From Bacteroidales bacterium (GTDB taxonomy: Bacteria; Bacteroidota; Bacteroidia; Bacteroidales; VadinHA17): 61,301 bases of DNA. The stretch is from contig JALONR010000025.1 in the NCBI GenBank assembly GCA_025454815.1, forward strand, positions 1 to 61,301, given 5' to 3'. The translations under genes were made by a program, and so were the position numbers. The notes below the pieces were generated by a model that was given only the letters and a program-made list of their open reading frames with translations, had not been told where the DNA came from and searched no databases. Positions within the stretch are counted from its first letter, which is position 1; each line of letters opens with the position of its first letter. Below, piece after piece: positions 16,865 through 26,489 of this stretch.

Positions 16865-19186
16865 TCACTTTTTCTTCTTGCCCCGTGTGCTTTTGCTCTT
16901 GCCTCCCTTTTCGATAATTGCCAAGCACTCTTCCCTGGTCAGCTTGTGGGGATCGGTACCCTTCGGGATACGGTAGTTGGTTTTGTCATGCACTATGTAC
17001 GGGCCGTACCTTCCGTTGAGTACCATGATGTCACCGAACTCGCTTATCAGCTTCTGCTTTTCGCCTTCTCTCTTTTCCCTGATCAGCTCAACGGCCCTCT
17101 CTTCCGTGATGGTATACGGGTCATCAACACCTCTCCTGAGGGAGTAGAACTTGCCGGCATGTTTGACATATGGCCCGAACTTGCCCACTCCGGCTGTCAT
17201 CTCGTTTTCTTCAAAAGTGCCTATTGACCGGGGAAGGGAGAAGAGTGTCAGGGCTTCTTCCAGTGTGATTGTCTCAAGCAGCTGGTCACGCCTCAGGTTG
17301 GCAAACCTCGGCTTCTGGTCAGGACTGGCTTCGCCGAGCTGCACCACCGGGCCGAAGCGGCTCATCTTCACCGACACCGGCAATCCGCTTGCCGGGTCAT
17401 TCCCCAGAAGGCGGGCACCGGTCATCCGGGCACGGGTCGATAACGAATCATCAACCGTCTTTCTAAACGGACCATAGAAGGAAGAGATCATCTTGTCCCA
17501 TTTCATCTCGCCCGCAGCTATCTCGTCAAATTCCTTCTCAACGCCTGCAGTAAAGTTGTAGTCGAGAATATCCGGGAAATTGGCAATGAGAAAATCATTG
17601 ACTATCATTCCGATGTCCTTGGGGAAGAGTTTCGACTTCTCCTTACCGGCAATCTCTGTCTTCTCGATGCGGGTGATTTTTCCCTTTGTGAGTGTAAGCT
17701 GGGCAATGGTCCTCTTTTCACCGGGTCTGTCCTCGCGGGCTACATATCCGCGTGACTGAATGGTTGAAATAATAGGGGCATAGGTTGAGGGTCTCCCTAT
17801 TCCGAGTTCCTCAAGCTTCTTCACCAGGCTTGCCTCCGTATAGCGGGGCGGGGGTGAGGTAAAACGCTGAAGAGCGGTAATGGTCTCTGCCGTGAGGTCC
17901 ATTCCCCTGTCCACGCGGGGGAGTATTGTCTTCTCATCGGCCTCAGCATTATTGCTGTCAGATGATTCTGTATAAACCTTCAGGAAACCGTCAAAGAGCA
18001 CCACTTCGCCGGTGGCGGTAAAGTTGACCGGTGATGCTGACATCCCGATGGTTATCGTTGTCTTTTCCACTTTTGCATCAGCCATCTGTGAGGCGATTGC
18101 CCTTCTCCAGATCAGTTCATATAGTTTCTTTTCATTGTTGCTGCCGGAGGTTTCCTTCCTGTCAAAATAGGTAGGCCTGATTGCTTCATGTGCCTCCTGT
18201 GCACCGCGTGAACTTGTCTTGAACTGGCGGGTACGCGAATACCCGGGTCCGTATTCAGCCGTGATCACCTCCCTGGCGGTGTTGAGCGCCAGCATGGATA
18301 GGTTGGTTGAGTCGGTTCTCATATAGGTTATCTTACCGCCTTCATACAGCTTCTGTGCCACTGACATGGTCTGCGCAACGGAGAATCCAAGTTTGCGGTA
18401 TGCCTCCTGCTGCAGGGTGGAAGTGGTGAATGGTGGTGCCGGTGAACGGGTGCCTGGCTTCACAACGATGTTTTCCACGGTGAAGGCTGAGCCGATGCAT
18501 TTCTCAAGGAAGCCTTTTGCATCTGCTTCGGCAGTGAACTTTTTGGTACATTCTGCCCTGAGCATCACATCGGTCCCTTCGCTGTTCTTCCCGCTGAATG
18601 ATCCTGTTACCCTGAATGCGGAATCAGCCCTGAAGCCTATGATCTCACGCTCACGGTCCACTAGCAGCCTGACGGCAACCGACTGCACCCTGCCGGCTGA
18701 CAATGACGGCTGAACCTTCTTCCAGAGTACCGGAGAGAGTTCAAAACCGACGAGCCTGTCAAGAATCCTTCTTGCCTGCTGGGCGTTGACAAGGTTCATA
18801 TCCACCTGGCGGGGTGATTCCACAGCACGGGTGATGGCATCCTTCGTAATCTCGTGGAACACTATCCGGCGGGTGGTTGCAGGGTCAAGCCCGAGGACGG
18901 CAATAAGATGCCATGCAATGGCCTCCCCTTCACGGTCCTCATCGGAAGCAATCCAGACGGTCTTTGCCTGATCCGCCAGTTTGCGAAGCTCAGCCACAAC
19001 CTTCTTCTTATCATCAGGTACCTCATATACGGGGTTAAACCCCTTTTCAACCTCCACTCCCAGGTTATTCCTGACCAGGTCACGAATATGCCCGAAACTG
19101 GAAACAACCATATAGTCCTTTCCGAGAAATTTTTCTATTGTCTTTGCTTTGGCAGGTGATTCAACTATAACCAGATTTTCAGTCAT
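16865..19186 (-). CDS. topA: DNA topoisomerase I (type IA)
   Basis: TopA relaxes negative supercoils through a covalent 5'-phosphotyrosine. The 773 residues start with a TOPRIM domain (LVIVESPAKAKTIEKFLG, then SDEDREGEAIAW at 81-92) and carry the catalytic Tyr288 in GKITYMRTDSTNLS. The C-terminus has repeats without the cysteine quartets of classical zinc ribbons (KFGPYVKH, RYGPYIVH), the usual form in Bacteroidota. A lysine-rich tail ends the protein. The 112-base divergent gap to the PBP gene has no exact TAnnTTTG; two near matches (CAAAGTAA and CAAAATAA on the plus strand) could serve topA. Confidence 0.96.
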   Translation of the reverse strand: MTENLVIVESPAKAKTIEKFLGKDYMVVSSFGHIRDLVRNNLGVEVEKGFNPVYEVPDDKKKVVAELRKLADQAKTVWIASDEDREGEAIAWHLIAVLGLDPATTRRIVFHEITKDAITRAVESPRQVDMNLVNAQQARRILDRLVGFELSPVLWKKVQPSLSAGRVQSVAVRLLVDREREIIGFRADSAFRVTGSFSGKNSEGTDVMLRAECTKKFTAEADAKGFLEKCIGSAFTVENIVVKPGTRSPAPPFTTSTLQQEAYRKLGFSVAQTMSVAQKLYEGGKITYMRTDSTNLSMLALNTAREVITAEYGPGYSRTRQFKTSSRGAQEAHEAIRPTYFDRKETSGSNNEKKLYELIWRRAIASQMADAKVEKTTITIGMSASPVNFTATGEVVLFDGFLKVYTESSDSNNAEADEKTILPRVDRGMDLTAETITALQRFTSPPPRYTEASLVKKLEELGIGRPSTYAPIISTIQSRGYVAREDRPGEKRTIAQLTLTKGKITRIEKTEIAGKEKSKLFPKDIGMIVNDFLIANFPDILDYNFTAGVEKEFDEIAAGEMKWDKMISSFYGPFRKTVDDSLSTRARMTGARLLGNDPASGLPVSVKMSRFGPVVQLGEASPDQKPRFANLRRDQLLETITLEEALTLFSLPRSIGTFEENEMTAGVGKFGPYVKHAGKFYSLRRGVDDPYTITEERAVELIREKREGEKQKLISEFGDIMVLNGRYGPYIVHDKTNYRIPKGTDPHKLTREECLAIIEKGGKSKSTRGKKKK

Positions 19187-19298
19187 CCGAGATTTTTTAA
19201 AAACAGGGCAAAGTAAGCGAATAAGGGCGCCAACTTCAAAATAATTGAGAAAATTTCTGTATTAATCATTAAATTAGCGGCCTTATAATGAGGGTATC

Positions 19299-21638
19299 AT
19301 GAGGGATAAGAAATTCCGGAAAAATATAATCTGGTTCTGGGTGATAATATCTCTGCCGGCCGTTTTGCTGCTGACACTGTTCATCCTTATATCAACCAAC
19401 AGGCTTGGGCCCATCCCCTCGTTCGAGGAGCTGGAGAACCCTGACAACAGCCTTGCTGCCGAGGTATATTCTGAGGATAATGTACTGCTTGGGAAGTTTT
19501 ATATTCAGAACCGTACATGGACTGAGTATGAAGAAATATCTCCGTATGTGATTGATGCTCTTATTGCCACCGAGGATATCAGGTATTACCGTCATTCGGG
19601 GATCGACTTCAGGTCTTTTGCGAGAGTGCTGGTAAAGTCGATCATCCTGGGGCAGAACACCGGAGGCGGAAGCACCATAACCCAGCAGCTTGCAAAGAAC
19701 CTCTTCCTTCCAAGGGATCTCTCCAATGACAATGCAATTGTACGGGCCGCGAAGCTTTCGGTGACCAAGTTCAAGGAGTGGCAGACGGCAGTGAAGCTCG
19801 AACGGAGCTACACCAAGGAAGAGATCATCACCATGTACCTAAATGTTTTTGATTTCATTTACAATGCGGTGGGCATCAATTCTGCATCACGGATATATTT
19901 CAATACCACCCCTGATTCCCTGAACATAGAACAGTCGGCCATGCTGGTCGGGATGCTCAAGAACTCAGTGGCCTACAATCCGCTGAGAAACGAGGAGAGC
20001 GCACTGAGGCGAAGAAACGTGGTCATCTCCCAGATGGAGCGTTACGGCTATATCTCAAGAGCAGTGGCGGATTCTGTCACCCGGCTGCCGCTCGGGATTG
20101 ACCTTCGTGAAGACAGCCATAATACAGGGCTGGCAACCTATTTCAGGGAGTACATCAGGTCTGCGATGAACAGCAGGGAGCCGCAGAGATCGTGGTTCTA
20201 TTCGGAGGATGGCTACAATGAAGCTCTGTGGCGCTGGCAGAATGATCCGCTTTACGGCTGGTGCAACAAAAACACCAAACCTGATGGCTCACCCTATAAC
20301 CTCTACCGTGACGGACTGCGGATCTATACGACACTTAATTCAAAAATGCAGACCTATGCCGAGGAGGCCCTTGCTGAGCACCTCTCCAAAAACCTGCAGC
20401 CGGTCTTTGACAAAAGGGCAAAGACCAACAGGAATCCGCCATATTCAAATGACCTTACCACGACACAGGTGAACCAGATCATGGCCAGGTCAGTCAGGCA
20501 GAGCGACAGGTTTCAGAGCATGAGGAGAAACGGGATCCCGGATGATTCCATAACCCTGGCGTTCAATACACCTGTTCCCATGAAGCTCTTTTCATGGGAA
20601 GGTGAAGTTGATACAGTGATGACCCCTCTTGACTCATTAAGGTATTACAAGTTCTTTGTCCGGTCATCATTCCTGGCGATGGATCCGCACACCGGCCATG
20701 TGAAGGCGTATGTGGGAGGACCTGACTTCAGGTACTTCAAGTATGATGCTGTCACCCAGCAGAAGAAGCAGGTGGGGTCAACCATAAAGCCTTTCCTCTA
20801 TACGCTGGCCATGCAGGATGGTTATTCTCCATGCTATGAAGTTGAGAACGTGCAGCGTACATTTGAGGTCAATGACTCCATATGGAGGCCCAGAAGTTCC
20901 GGCCCTGAAGAGTATCACGGCAAGATGGTCACCCTGAAATGGGGACTGGCCCAGTCAGAGAATTACATCTCTGCCTGGCTGATGAAGCAGTTTTCACCCC
21001 AGGCAGTGGTTGACCTGATGCACCGCATGGGCATCAGGAGTTTCATTGACCCGGTTTACTCGATATTCCTTGGCACATCTGACCTCTCGGTGGAGGAGAT
21101 GGTGGGAGCCTACGGCACCTTCGCCAACAAGGGGGTCTATACCCGTCCTCTATATGTCACGCGCATTGAAGACCGGAATGGTAATGTAATTTCCACATTC
21201 ACACCATTCATTGATGAGGTGATAAGTGAGGAGGATGCCTACCTGATGACTTCACTGCTGCAGGGAGTGGTCACCAACGGCACGGCAGTGAGGCTCAGGC
21301 TGACATACAAGCTGCTGAACCCGATGGGGGGCAAGACAGGAACCACACAGAATCACTCCAACGGATGGTACATGGGTGTCATGCCTGACCTTGTGGCCGG
21401 GGTATGGACAGGCTGGGAGGACCAGGCAATCCACTTCGAGGATCTCTCTTTGGGACAGGGTGCAAACATGGCTCTTCCCGTTTACGGGATTTTCTTGCAG
21501 AAGCTGCTTGCCGACAAGGACTTTTCAGCCCTGGGCGAAACCGCTTTTGAAGCGCCTCCCGGCTTTAATGTGCAACTTGACTGCGACATGGTGAAAAAGG
21601 AGCAGCAGGGGAGTCCCTACAGGCAGAGGGAATATTAA
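19299..21638 (+). CDS. Penicillin-binding protein 1A-type bifunctional peptidoglycan synthase
   Basis: This inner-membrane enzyme polymerises and crosslinks peptidoglycan. The 779 residues show an N-terminal membrane anchor (about 9-32), the glycosyltransferase GT51 domain with catalytic Glu92 (ATEDIRYYRHSG) and GGGSTITQQLAKNLFL, and a transpeptidase domain with Ser494 in STIK, SEN at 553-555 and KTGT beginning at Lys679. All catalytic residues are intact. It stands alone, divergent from topA and convergent with radA. No consensus promoter box is visible upstream. Confidence 0.93.
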   Translation: MRDKKFRKNIIWFWVIISLPAVLLLTLFILISTNRLGPIPSFEELENPDNSLAAEVYSEDNVLLGKFYIQNRTWTEYEEISPYVIDALIATEDIRYYRHSGIDFRSFARVLVKSIILGQNTGGGSTITQQLAKNLFLPRDLSNDNAIVRAAKLSVTKFKEWQTAVKLERSYTKEEIITMYLNVFDFIYNAVGINSASRIYFNTTPDSLNIEQSAMLVGMLKNSVAYNPLRNEESALRRRNVVISQMERYGYISRAVADSVTRLPLGIDLREDSHNTGLATYFREYIRSAMNSREPQRSWFYSEDGYNEALWRWQNDPLYGWCNKNTKPDGSPYNLYRDGLRIYTTLNSKMQTYAEEALAEHLSKNLQPVFDKRAKTNRNPPYSNDLTTTQVNQIMARSVRQSDRFQSMRRNGIPDDSITLAFNTPVPMKLFSWEGEVDTVMTPLDSLRYYKFFVRSSFLAMDPHTGHVKAYVGGPDFRYFKYDAVTQQKKQVGSTIKPFLYTLAMQDGYSPCYEVENVQRTFEVNDSIWRPRSSGPEEYHGKMVTLKWGLAQSENYISAWLMKQFSPQAVVDLMHRMGIRSFIDPVYSIFLGTSDLSVEEMVGAYGTFANKGVYTRPLYVTRIEDRNGNVISTFTPFIDEVISEEDAYLMTSLLQGVVTNGTAVRLRLTYKLLNPMGGKTGTTQNHSNGWYMGVMPDLVAGVWTGWEDQAIHFEDLSLGQGANMALPVYGIFLQKLLADKDFSALGETAFEAPPGFNVQLDCDMVKKEQQGSPYRQREY

Positions 21639-21683
21639 TTTTGAATCAGGCAGTTTGAGACTCCGACGCGGGAGGAGGCTCAA

Positions 21684-21712
21684 TCCCGTATCCGCCGGCT
21701 GGCGGATCGGGA
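21684..21712. repeat. GC-rich palindrome in a convergent gap (possible terminator)
   Basis: TCCCG-TA-TCCGCC-GGCT-GGCGGA-T-CGGGA folds into a strong stem with one small internal loop. It lies between the convergent PBP1A and radA genes. The core ATCCGCC...GGCGGAT recurs twice near 39112-39158. Confidence 0.7.
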
Positions 21713-21713
21713 A

Positions 21714-21727
21714 GGCAATAGGCAGTA
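21714..21727 (+). repeat. Two heptamer units GGCAATA-GGCAGTA
   Basis: Two 7-bp units directly after the palindrome. The same units form longer arrays at 31692-31718 (inverted) and 39077-39104. The remaining part of this 130-base gap holds nothing else recognisable. Confidence 0.6.
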
Positions 21728-21768
21728 GAGTCAATGCCTGAATAACGTTGACAATCAGCGGGGATGAT

Positions 21769-23121
21769 TCAGGAAAAGAGCAGTCTGACCAGTCCTTCAA
21801 TCTTATAAACTTTCGAGATTTTTATTCCTGGGACTTCCCTGACATCCCTGTGGAATCCCGAGATCACCATCTCTGTGAATCCCATCCTGGCAGCCTCCAT
21901 TATGCGCTGCTCTATCCTGGCCACCGGTCTGACCTCACCCGAGAGGCCCACCTCGGCGGCAAATGCCGTGTGATGATCAACCGGTGCATCGAGGTTGGAT
22001 GAGAGGACCGCTGCAGCCACTGCAAGGTCAATGGCAGGGTCACTCACCTTCAGTCCGCCGGCTATATTCAGAAAGACATCCTTCACCCCCAGCCTGAAGC
22101 CTGCTCTCTTTTCGAGTACTGCAAGCAGCATATTGAGACGCCTGGTATCAAAGCCTGTGGAGCTTCGCTGCGGAGTACCATAGACAGCGCTGCTGACCAG
22201 TGACTGGGTCTCTATCATGAAGGGCCTCACGCCGTCTACTGTGGCAGCAATGGTAACGCCGCTGGCAGGGTCACGGTCACGCCGTATGAATAGCTCGGAA
22301 GGATCGGTGACCTCGCGCAGGCCGCCGGCACCCATCTCAAAAATGCCTATCTCGGCAGTTGACCCGAAGCGGTTCTTTACAGGTCTGAGTATCCTGAACA
22401 CATAGTTGCCGTCGCCCTCAAACTGCAGCACCACGTCAACGATATGCTCCAGCACTTTGGGGCCTGCCAGGGTGCCGTCCTTGGTAATGTGGCCTATGAG
22501 TATCACCGGAACTCCTGATTCCTTGGCATACCTAAGCATCATGGCCGCGCACTCACGCACCTGTGTGACTGACCCGGCAGATGATTCCAGCATTGAAGAG
22601 CTGAGTGTCTGTACTGAATCAATAAATAGCAGTTCCGGTTTGATGGCGCCGGCCTGGGTAAGAACGCTTTCGGGTTCAGTCTCATTATAGATGAAGCACC
22701 TGTCATTTTTACCGGCAAGCCTTCCTGCCCTTAGCTTTACCTGTCCTTCGCTCTCCTCGCCGGAAACATATAATACTGTTCTTCCAGCCGTTGCCAGCGC
22801 TATCTGGAGGGCAAGGGTTGATTTGCCGATGCCCGGTTCGCCGCCCATCAGTATAAGTGAGCCCCTGACCATGCCACCGCCAAGAATCCGGTCCACCTCA
22901 CCGATTCCCGCCTTTATCCGGTCATTCTCATTTGCCTCGATGCCGGAGAGGAGCTCCGGTTTTCTTCTTGCGGCATCCCTGCTCAATGCAGAACGGGGTG
23001 CTGCAGCCACAATCTCTTCGCGGTAGCTGTTCCACTCGTGGCACGACGGACAGTGGCCAATCCATTTGGGTGACTCTGCGCCGCAGTTCTGGCACACATA
23101 AAGAGATTTATTCTTTGCCAT
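21769..23121 (-). CDS. radA: DNA repair protein RadA (Sms)
   Basis: RadA is a RecA-like ATPase and helicase that processes recombination branches. The start at 23121 is chosen because it gives the normal N-terminus: a zinc finger with Cys10, Cys13, Cys24 and Cys27. The ATPase has Walker A GGEPGIGKST and Walker B ELLFIDSVQT, followed by the RadA-specific KNRFG motif and a Lon-protease-like C-terminal domain. The length of 450 residues is normal. It is the last gene of panC-panD-flippase-radA, 45 bases after the membrane protein gene. Confidence 0.95.
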   Translation of the reverse strand: MAKNKSLYVCQNCGAESPKWIGHCPSCHEWNSYREEIVAAAPRSALSRDAARRKPELLSGIEANENDRIKAGIGEVDRILGGGMVRGSLILMGGEPGIGKSTLALQIALATAGRTVLYVSGEESEGQVKLRAGRLAGKNDRCFIYNETEPESVLTQAGAIKPELLFIDSVQTLSSSMLESSAGSVTQVRECAAMMLRYAKESGVPVILIGHITKDGTLAGPKVLEHIVDVVLQFEGDGNYVFRILRPVKNRFGSTAEIGIFEMGAGGLREVTDPSELFIRRDRDPASGVTIAATVDGVRPFMIETQSLVSSAVYGTPQRSSTGFDTRRLNMLLAVLEKRAGFRLGVKDVFLNIAGGLKVSDPAIDLAVAAAVLSSNLDAPVDHHTAFAAEVGLSGEVRPVARIEQRIMEAARMGFTEMVISGFHRDVREVPGIKISKVYKIEGLVRLLFS

Positions 23122-23166
23122 GGGAAAAGGGATATGCAACAGCCAAATTTACGAAAAGAAAAGGTA

Positions 23167-24204
23167 TCAGCCCTTGTTTTCGGTGACCACTGAAGTAAGC
23201 ACCTTACCCCCTTTGGTTCCGAAAAGCGCATAAAGCGAAATGGCGCCTGCTATTGCAATGAGTATCATCTGTGACTCATGCTCAAGGGTTGCGTATGCGA
23301 GACCTTCCTCAAGAGGGATGGAATATGCCACCAGCATCCCGCGTGACACTATCCAGTGGTATGCTCCCAGTCCGCTCTGGACCGGTGCGGCCATACCAAA
23401 GCTGCCGATGACCAGGATGAACATGGTGGCTCCGACCCCCAGGTGAGATGTTGATTCGAGGCAGAGCAGGGGGAAGTATGACATAAAGAAGTAGGATACC
23501 CATAGCAGAAGCGTGAGGAGCATGAACTCCCACCTGCGGCGCAGCTTCACAATGGATTTCAGGCCGGTGAAGAGACCATCAGAGAATGAGTACATTTTCT
23601 TGAACAGGGGGTAGGAAGAGAGCTTCTCCCTCAGCAGGAAGAACATGACAGCAGCCATCACCACAAGGAGGATTACAATAACTGAAATAATGGTGGCTGA
23701 CCCGAGTGATGAGGAGATTTTCCTTTCAGCCGGCATGAACACATTTTCTGAAAGGAAGCTTCCGGTGGCTGTGCTCCCTGCAATAAGTGTCAGCCCAAGG
23801 ATCAGAAGCACGGTCAGGATGTCAATGGTGCGTTCCACCAGCATTGTTCCGACAAGCCTGTCAAACGGTATGTTTTCCTTTTTTGAAAGCGCGGCACACT
23901 TTGAGACCTCACCCAGCCGCGGGAAGATCATGTTTGCAAAGTAGCCTGTAACAACGGCATGATAGGTATTCAGCAGCCCGGGCCTGTGTCCGAGCGGCTC
24001 AATGAGAAGATTCCAGCGGCGTGCTCTGATGAAAAAACTGAGAACTGAAAAGGCCACTGCAGGAAGCAGCCACCAGTAGTTCGCATTGCGCAATACCGAC
24101 CACAGTTCACTTATTTCAATGTCACGGAATGACAGCCACAGGAAAAGGGCAGCCAGTGAAAGAAACAGTACGGCTTTCAATGATTGCTTAAGGCCACTCT
24201 TCAA
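23167..24204 (-). CDS. Lysylphosphatidylglycerol-synthase-type transmembrane (flippase-like) protein
   Basis: This 345-residue integral membrane protein has about eight hydrophobic helices and the LPG_synthase_TM/UPF0104 features: a Phe-Ile-Arg-Ala-Arg-Arg-Trp segment after helix 2, GYFANMIFPRLGEVSKCAAL, and the GSFGMAAPVQSGLGAYHW loop. Family members either flip lysyl-phosphatidylglycerol or are uncharacterised; no lysyltransferase domain is fused here, so the substrate is unknown. The start is TTG, three bases after the panD stop codon; no ATG gives the first helix. It is cotranscribed with panC, panD and radA. Confidence 0.82.
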   Translation of the reverse strand: MKSGLKQSLKAVLFLSLAALFLWLSFRDIEISELWSVLRNANYWWLLPAVAFSVLSFFIRARRWNLLIEPLGHRPGLLNTYHAVVTGYFANMIFPRLGEVSKCAALSKKENIPFDRLVGTMLVERTIDILTVLLILGLTLIAGSTATGSFLSENVFMPAERKISSSLGSATIISVIVILLVVMAAVMFFLLREKLSSYPLFKKMYSFSDGLFTGLKSIVKLRRRWEFMLLTLLLWVSYFFMSYFPLLCLESTSHLGVGATMFILVIGSFGMAAPVQSGLGAYHWIVSRGMLVAYSIPLEEGLAYATLEHESQMILIAIAGAISLYALFGTKGGKVLTSVVTENKG

Positions 24205-24207
24205 TTT

Positions 24208-24558
24208 TCAGATAATTTTATTGGTGGCTGTATCGGGGAATATGATGACCGGTTCAAATGACCTGGCCTCCTCCGGGGTGAGCTGTGCATAAGCCATGAT
24301 GATGACCACATCACCCACGGATATCTTCCGGGCCGCCGGGCCGTTGAGACAGATCTCTCCCGAGCCTCTTGTTCCTTTGATGACATAGGTCACAATCCTT
24401 TCGCCGTTGTTCCTGTCAAGAACATGAACCTTTTCGTTTTCAATGATGCCGGAAGCATCCATCAGGTCTTCGTCGATGGTGACGCTTCCCACGTAATTAA
24501 GATCGGCACCGGTGACGGTGACATTATGTATTTTTGACTTAAGTACTTCTATTATCAT
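24208..24558 (-). CDS. panD: Aspartate 1-decarboxylase
   Basis: PanD makes beta-alanine from aspartate for pantothenate and coenzyme A. It is made as a proenzyme that cleaves itself; the Gly24-Ser25 cleavage site is visible in [10 protein letters not shown], and the serine becomes the pyruvoyl group. The product is 116 residues from the ATG at 24558; a longer frame starting upstream would lack family support. panC lies just upstream in the same direction, giving both final branch enzymes side by side. A good promoter box in the 53-base gap suggests panD can also be expressed apart from panC. Confidence 0.95.
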   Translation of the reverse strand: MIIEVLKSKIHNVTVTGADLNYVGSVTIDEDLMDASGIIENEKVHVLDRNNGERIVTYVIKGTRGSGEICLNGPAARKISVGDVVIIMAYAQLTPEEARSFEPVIIFPDTATNKII

Positions 24559-24588
24559 TTTACTGCCTGGGTGTTCACTTTGTGGGTG

Positions 24589-24620
24589 CAAAGATAACTA
24601 ACCTTTTTTTTTTACTGCAA
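24589..24620 (-). promoter_or_regulatory. Promoter inside the pan operon, before panD
   Basis: TATCTTTG (minus strand, 24596-24589) is an exact -7 box 30 bases before the panD ATG. A TTG (-33) lies at 24620-24618 with a 21-base spacer. Confidence 0.55.
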
Positions 24621-25469
24621 CCCGAATTCCATATTGTCAATCAGCCTGACGTCACCGGCCCGGAGTGCAATGCAGCCGTAATACTTCTTTTCGGGGGACA
24701 TCCCGATCCGTGCCCTCACAGGTTTGAGGGTGTCTTGTTCCACTATTTCGAAGTATTCAAGCCTGAAGTCAGGTATCATATTGATCCGGTCAGTCACGAA
24801 CTCCCTGATCTCAGGTATTTCGAAGTCGGCCAGCATTGCCGAAGCGGCAACAAGTGTCCTGTATATTTCACCTGCCCTCTCACGGTGATGCCCGAGGAGC
24901 CTGCGGTTGCGGCTGCTCATTGCGAGCCCGTCACTCTCCCTGACTATGGGGCAGGCGATGATCTCCGTCTTCGGATATTCACGCCTTGCCAGTTCCCTGA
25001 TGATGGTCAGCTGCTGGAAGTCTTTCTGGCCGAAGAAGGCGCATGAAGGTCTGATTATGTCAAAGAGCCTGGATACAACCTGCGCAACGCCGTTGAAATG
25101 ACCGGGTCTGTGTGCCCCCTCCATTACCCTCTCCAGGTCACCGAAGTCAAATCTGCGGGTATCAGGCTCAGGATAAATTTCTTCAACGGAAGGTACGAAC
25201 ACGAAGTCATTTTCCCTCAGTACTCCTGAAAGCATCTGCAGGTCAGCATCAAGTGTCCTCGGATATTTGAGCAGGTCATCCGGGTCATTGAACTGTGTGG
25301 GGTTTACAAAAATGCTCACGGCTGTCATGCGGCAGCTCCCTGTTGCTCTCCCCACGAGCGAAAGATGACCTTCATGCAGTGCCCCCATGGTGGGCACAAA
25401 CCCCGGGTTGCGCAGGACACTGACCCTGTAATGTTCCCGGACCTCCTTTGCAGTCTTCAGTACTTTCAT
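24612..25469 (-). CDS. panC: Pantothenate synthetase
   Basis: PanC condenses pantoate and beta-alanine with ATP in the cytoplasm. The 285 residues contain the nucleotide-binding PTMGALHEGH (26-35), the SIFVNPTQFN block, FFGQKDFQQL and the SSRNRRL loop (the KMSKS equivalent). Start and length are normal. It heads the panC-panD-flippase-radA unit and is divergent from the glycogen-synthase-like gene. The 173-base divergent gap has a -7 box for the plus strand but only a near match for panC (CAAAATAA at 25529-25536). Confidence 0.96.
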   Translation of the reverse strand: MKVLKTAKEVREHYRVSVLRNPGFVPTMGALHEGHLSLVGRATGSCRMTAVSIFVNPTQFNDPDDLLKYPRTLDADLQMLSGVLRENDFVFVPSVEEIYPEPDTRRFDFGDLERVMEGAHRPGHFNGVAQVVSRLFDIIRPSCAFFGQKDFQQLTIIRELARREYPKTEIIACPIVRESDGLAMSSRNRRLLGHHRERAGEIYRTLVAASAMLADFEIPEIREFVTDRINMIPDFRLEYFEIVEQDTLKPVRARIGMSPEKKYYGCIALRAGDVRLIDNMEFGLQ

Positions 25470-25570
25470 GGCTATGACCTTTTCAGAAGACGGATACTGT
25501 TCTTTTGCAAGCTGTCAGTCCGTCAATGCAAAATAACACCATTTTTGTCAGTAACCCGTTGTATTTAAGC

Positions 25571-25604
25571 TTGGAAATTAATTCTGTTTTTTTTATTATC
25601 TTTG
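25571..25604 (+). promoter_or_regulatory. Promoter for the glycogen-synthase-like gene
   Basis: TATCTTTG at 25597-25604 is an exact -7 box, with TTGG at 25571-25574 as a -33 element 22 bases upstream. The start codon follows 38 bases later. A GGGAGG (25632-25637) before the ATG is one of the few Shine-Dalgarno-like sites in the window. Confidence 0.6.
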
Positions 25605-25642
25605 CACTTTCAATTAATATCTAGGTATACCGGGAGGTTTTA

Positions 25643-26464
25643 ATGGAGAGCAGAAGGGTATTGTTTGTTTCACAGGAGATCATGCCTTATCTCGGTGAGA
25701 CAAAGCTTTCGAAAATCAGCCGCGATCTGCCGCAGGGCATACAGGAAAGGGGGAAGGAGATCCGGACATTCATGCCCCGTTACGGTTCCATCAATGAAAG
25801 GAGAAACCAGCTTCACGAGGTCATCCGTCTTTCAGGGATGAATCTTATCATTGATGACACTGACCATCCCCTGATAATAAAGGTAGCCTCGATACAATCG
25901 GCCCGGATGCAGGTCTACTTCATTGACAACGATGATTACTTTCACCGCAAGTATACGGTGGCTGACGCCACCGGCAACGAGTATGAAGACAATGATGAGA
26001 GGGCCATTTTTTTTGCCCGGGGAGTGATTGAAACAGTCAGAAAACTCCGCTGGAACCCGGACATAGTGCACTGCCACGGATGGCTTGCCTCCCTGGTGCC
26101 CCTTTACCTCCGGAAACTGTACTCTGATGACCCGGTGTTCAGCAAGGTAAAATCAGTATATTCAGTTTACAATAACGGGTTTAAAAAGCCGTTAAAACCT
26201 TCACTGTCCGATAAGCTTGCCGCAGACGGGATAGATGCCAGTGCCCTTAAGGCAATCAGGGGCAGCGCAGACTTCTTCAGTCTGACGACACTTGCCGCTG
26301 AGCATTCCGACGGAATCATATTCGGTTGCGAAAAGATTGACGAACAGGTTAGAAAGCATATCAAAGCCATGGGAAAGCCTCTTCTTGAGTACCAGGGAGA
26401 GGAAAATTATATAGATGCATACAATGACTTTTATGACAAACTCCTTCTGGAACAGGCAAAATAA
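25643..26464 (+). CDS. Short glycogen/starch-synthase-like protein (GT5 N-terminal domain only)
   Basis: The 273 residues match only the N-terminal Rossmann half of a GT5 glycogen synthase (RVLFVSQEIMPYL at the start, PDIVHCHGWLASLVPLYL in the middle). Full enzymes are about 480 residues, and the C-terminal nucleotide-sugar domain is missing. The ADP-glucose-binding K-x-G-G-L motif is replaced by ETKLSK. This form is widespread in Bacteroidota and sits next to panC and a DUF4270 gene, so it is a conserved protein rather than a fresh truncation. It is probably not a working synthase. It heads a four-gene unit on the plus strand. Confidence 0.8.
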   Translation: MESRRVLFVSQEIMPYLGETKLSKISRDLPQGIQERGKEIRTFMPRYGSINERRNQLHEVIRLSGMNLIIDDTDHPLIIKVASIQSARMQVYFIDNDDYFHRKYTVADATGNEYEDNDERAIFFARGVIETVRKLRWNPDIVHCHGWLASLVPLYLRKLYSDDPVFSKVKSVYSVYNNGFKKPLKPSLSDKLAADGIDASALKAIRGSADFFSLTTLAAEHSDGIIFGCEKIDEQVRKHIKAMGKPLLEYQGEENYIDAYNDFYDKLLLEQAK

Positions 26465-26489
26465 AAACCACAGCACTTCCCGAAAGGGA

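Noticed and set aside
25470..25642. Riboswitch or small RNA in the panC divergent gap
   Set aside because: I see a promoter and a Shine-Dalgarno-like site but no conserved aptamer pattern.
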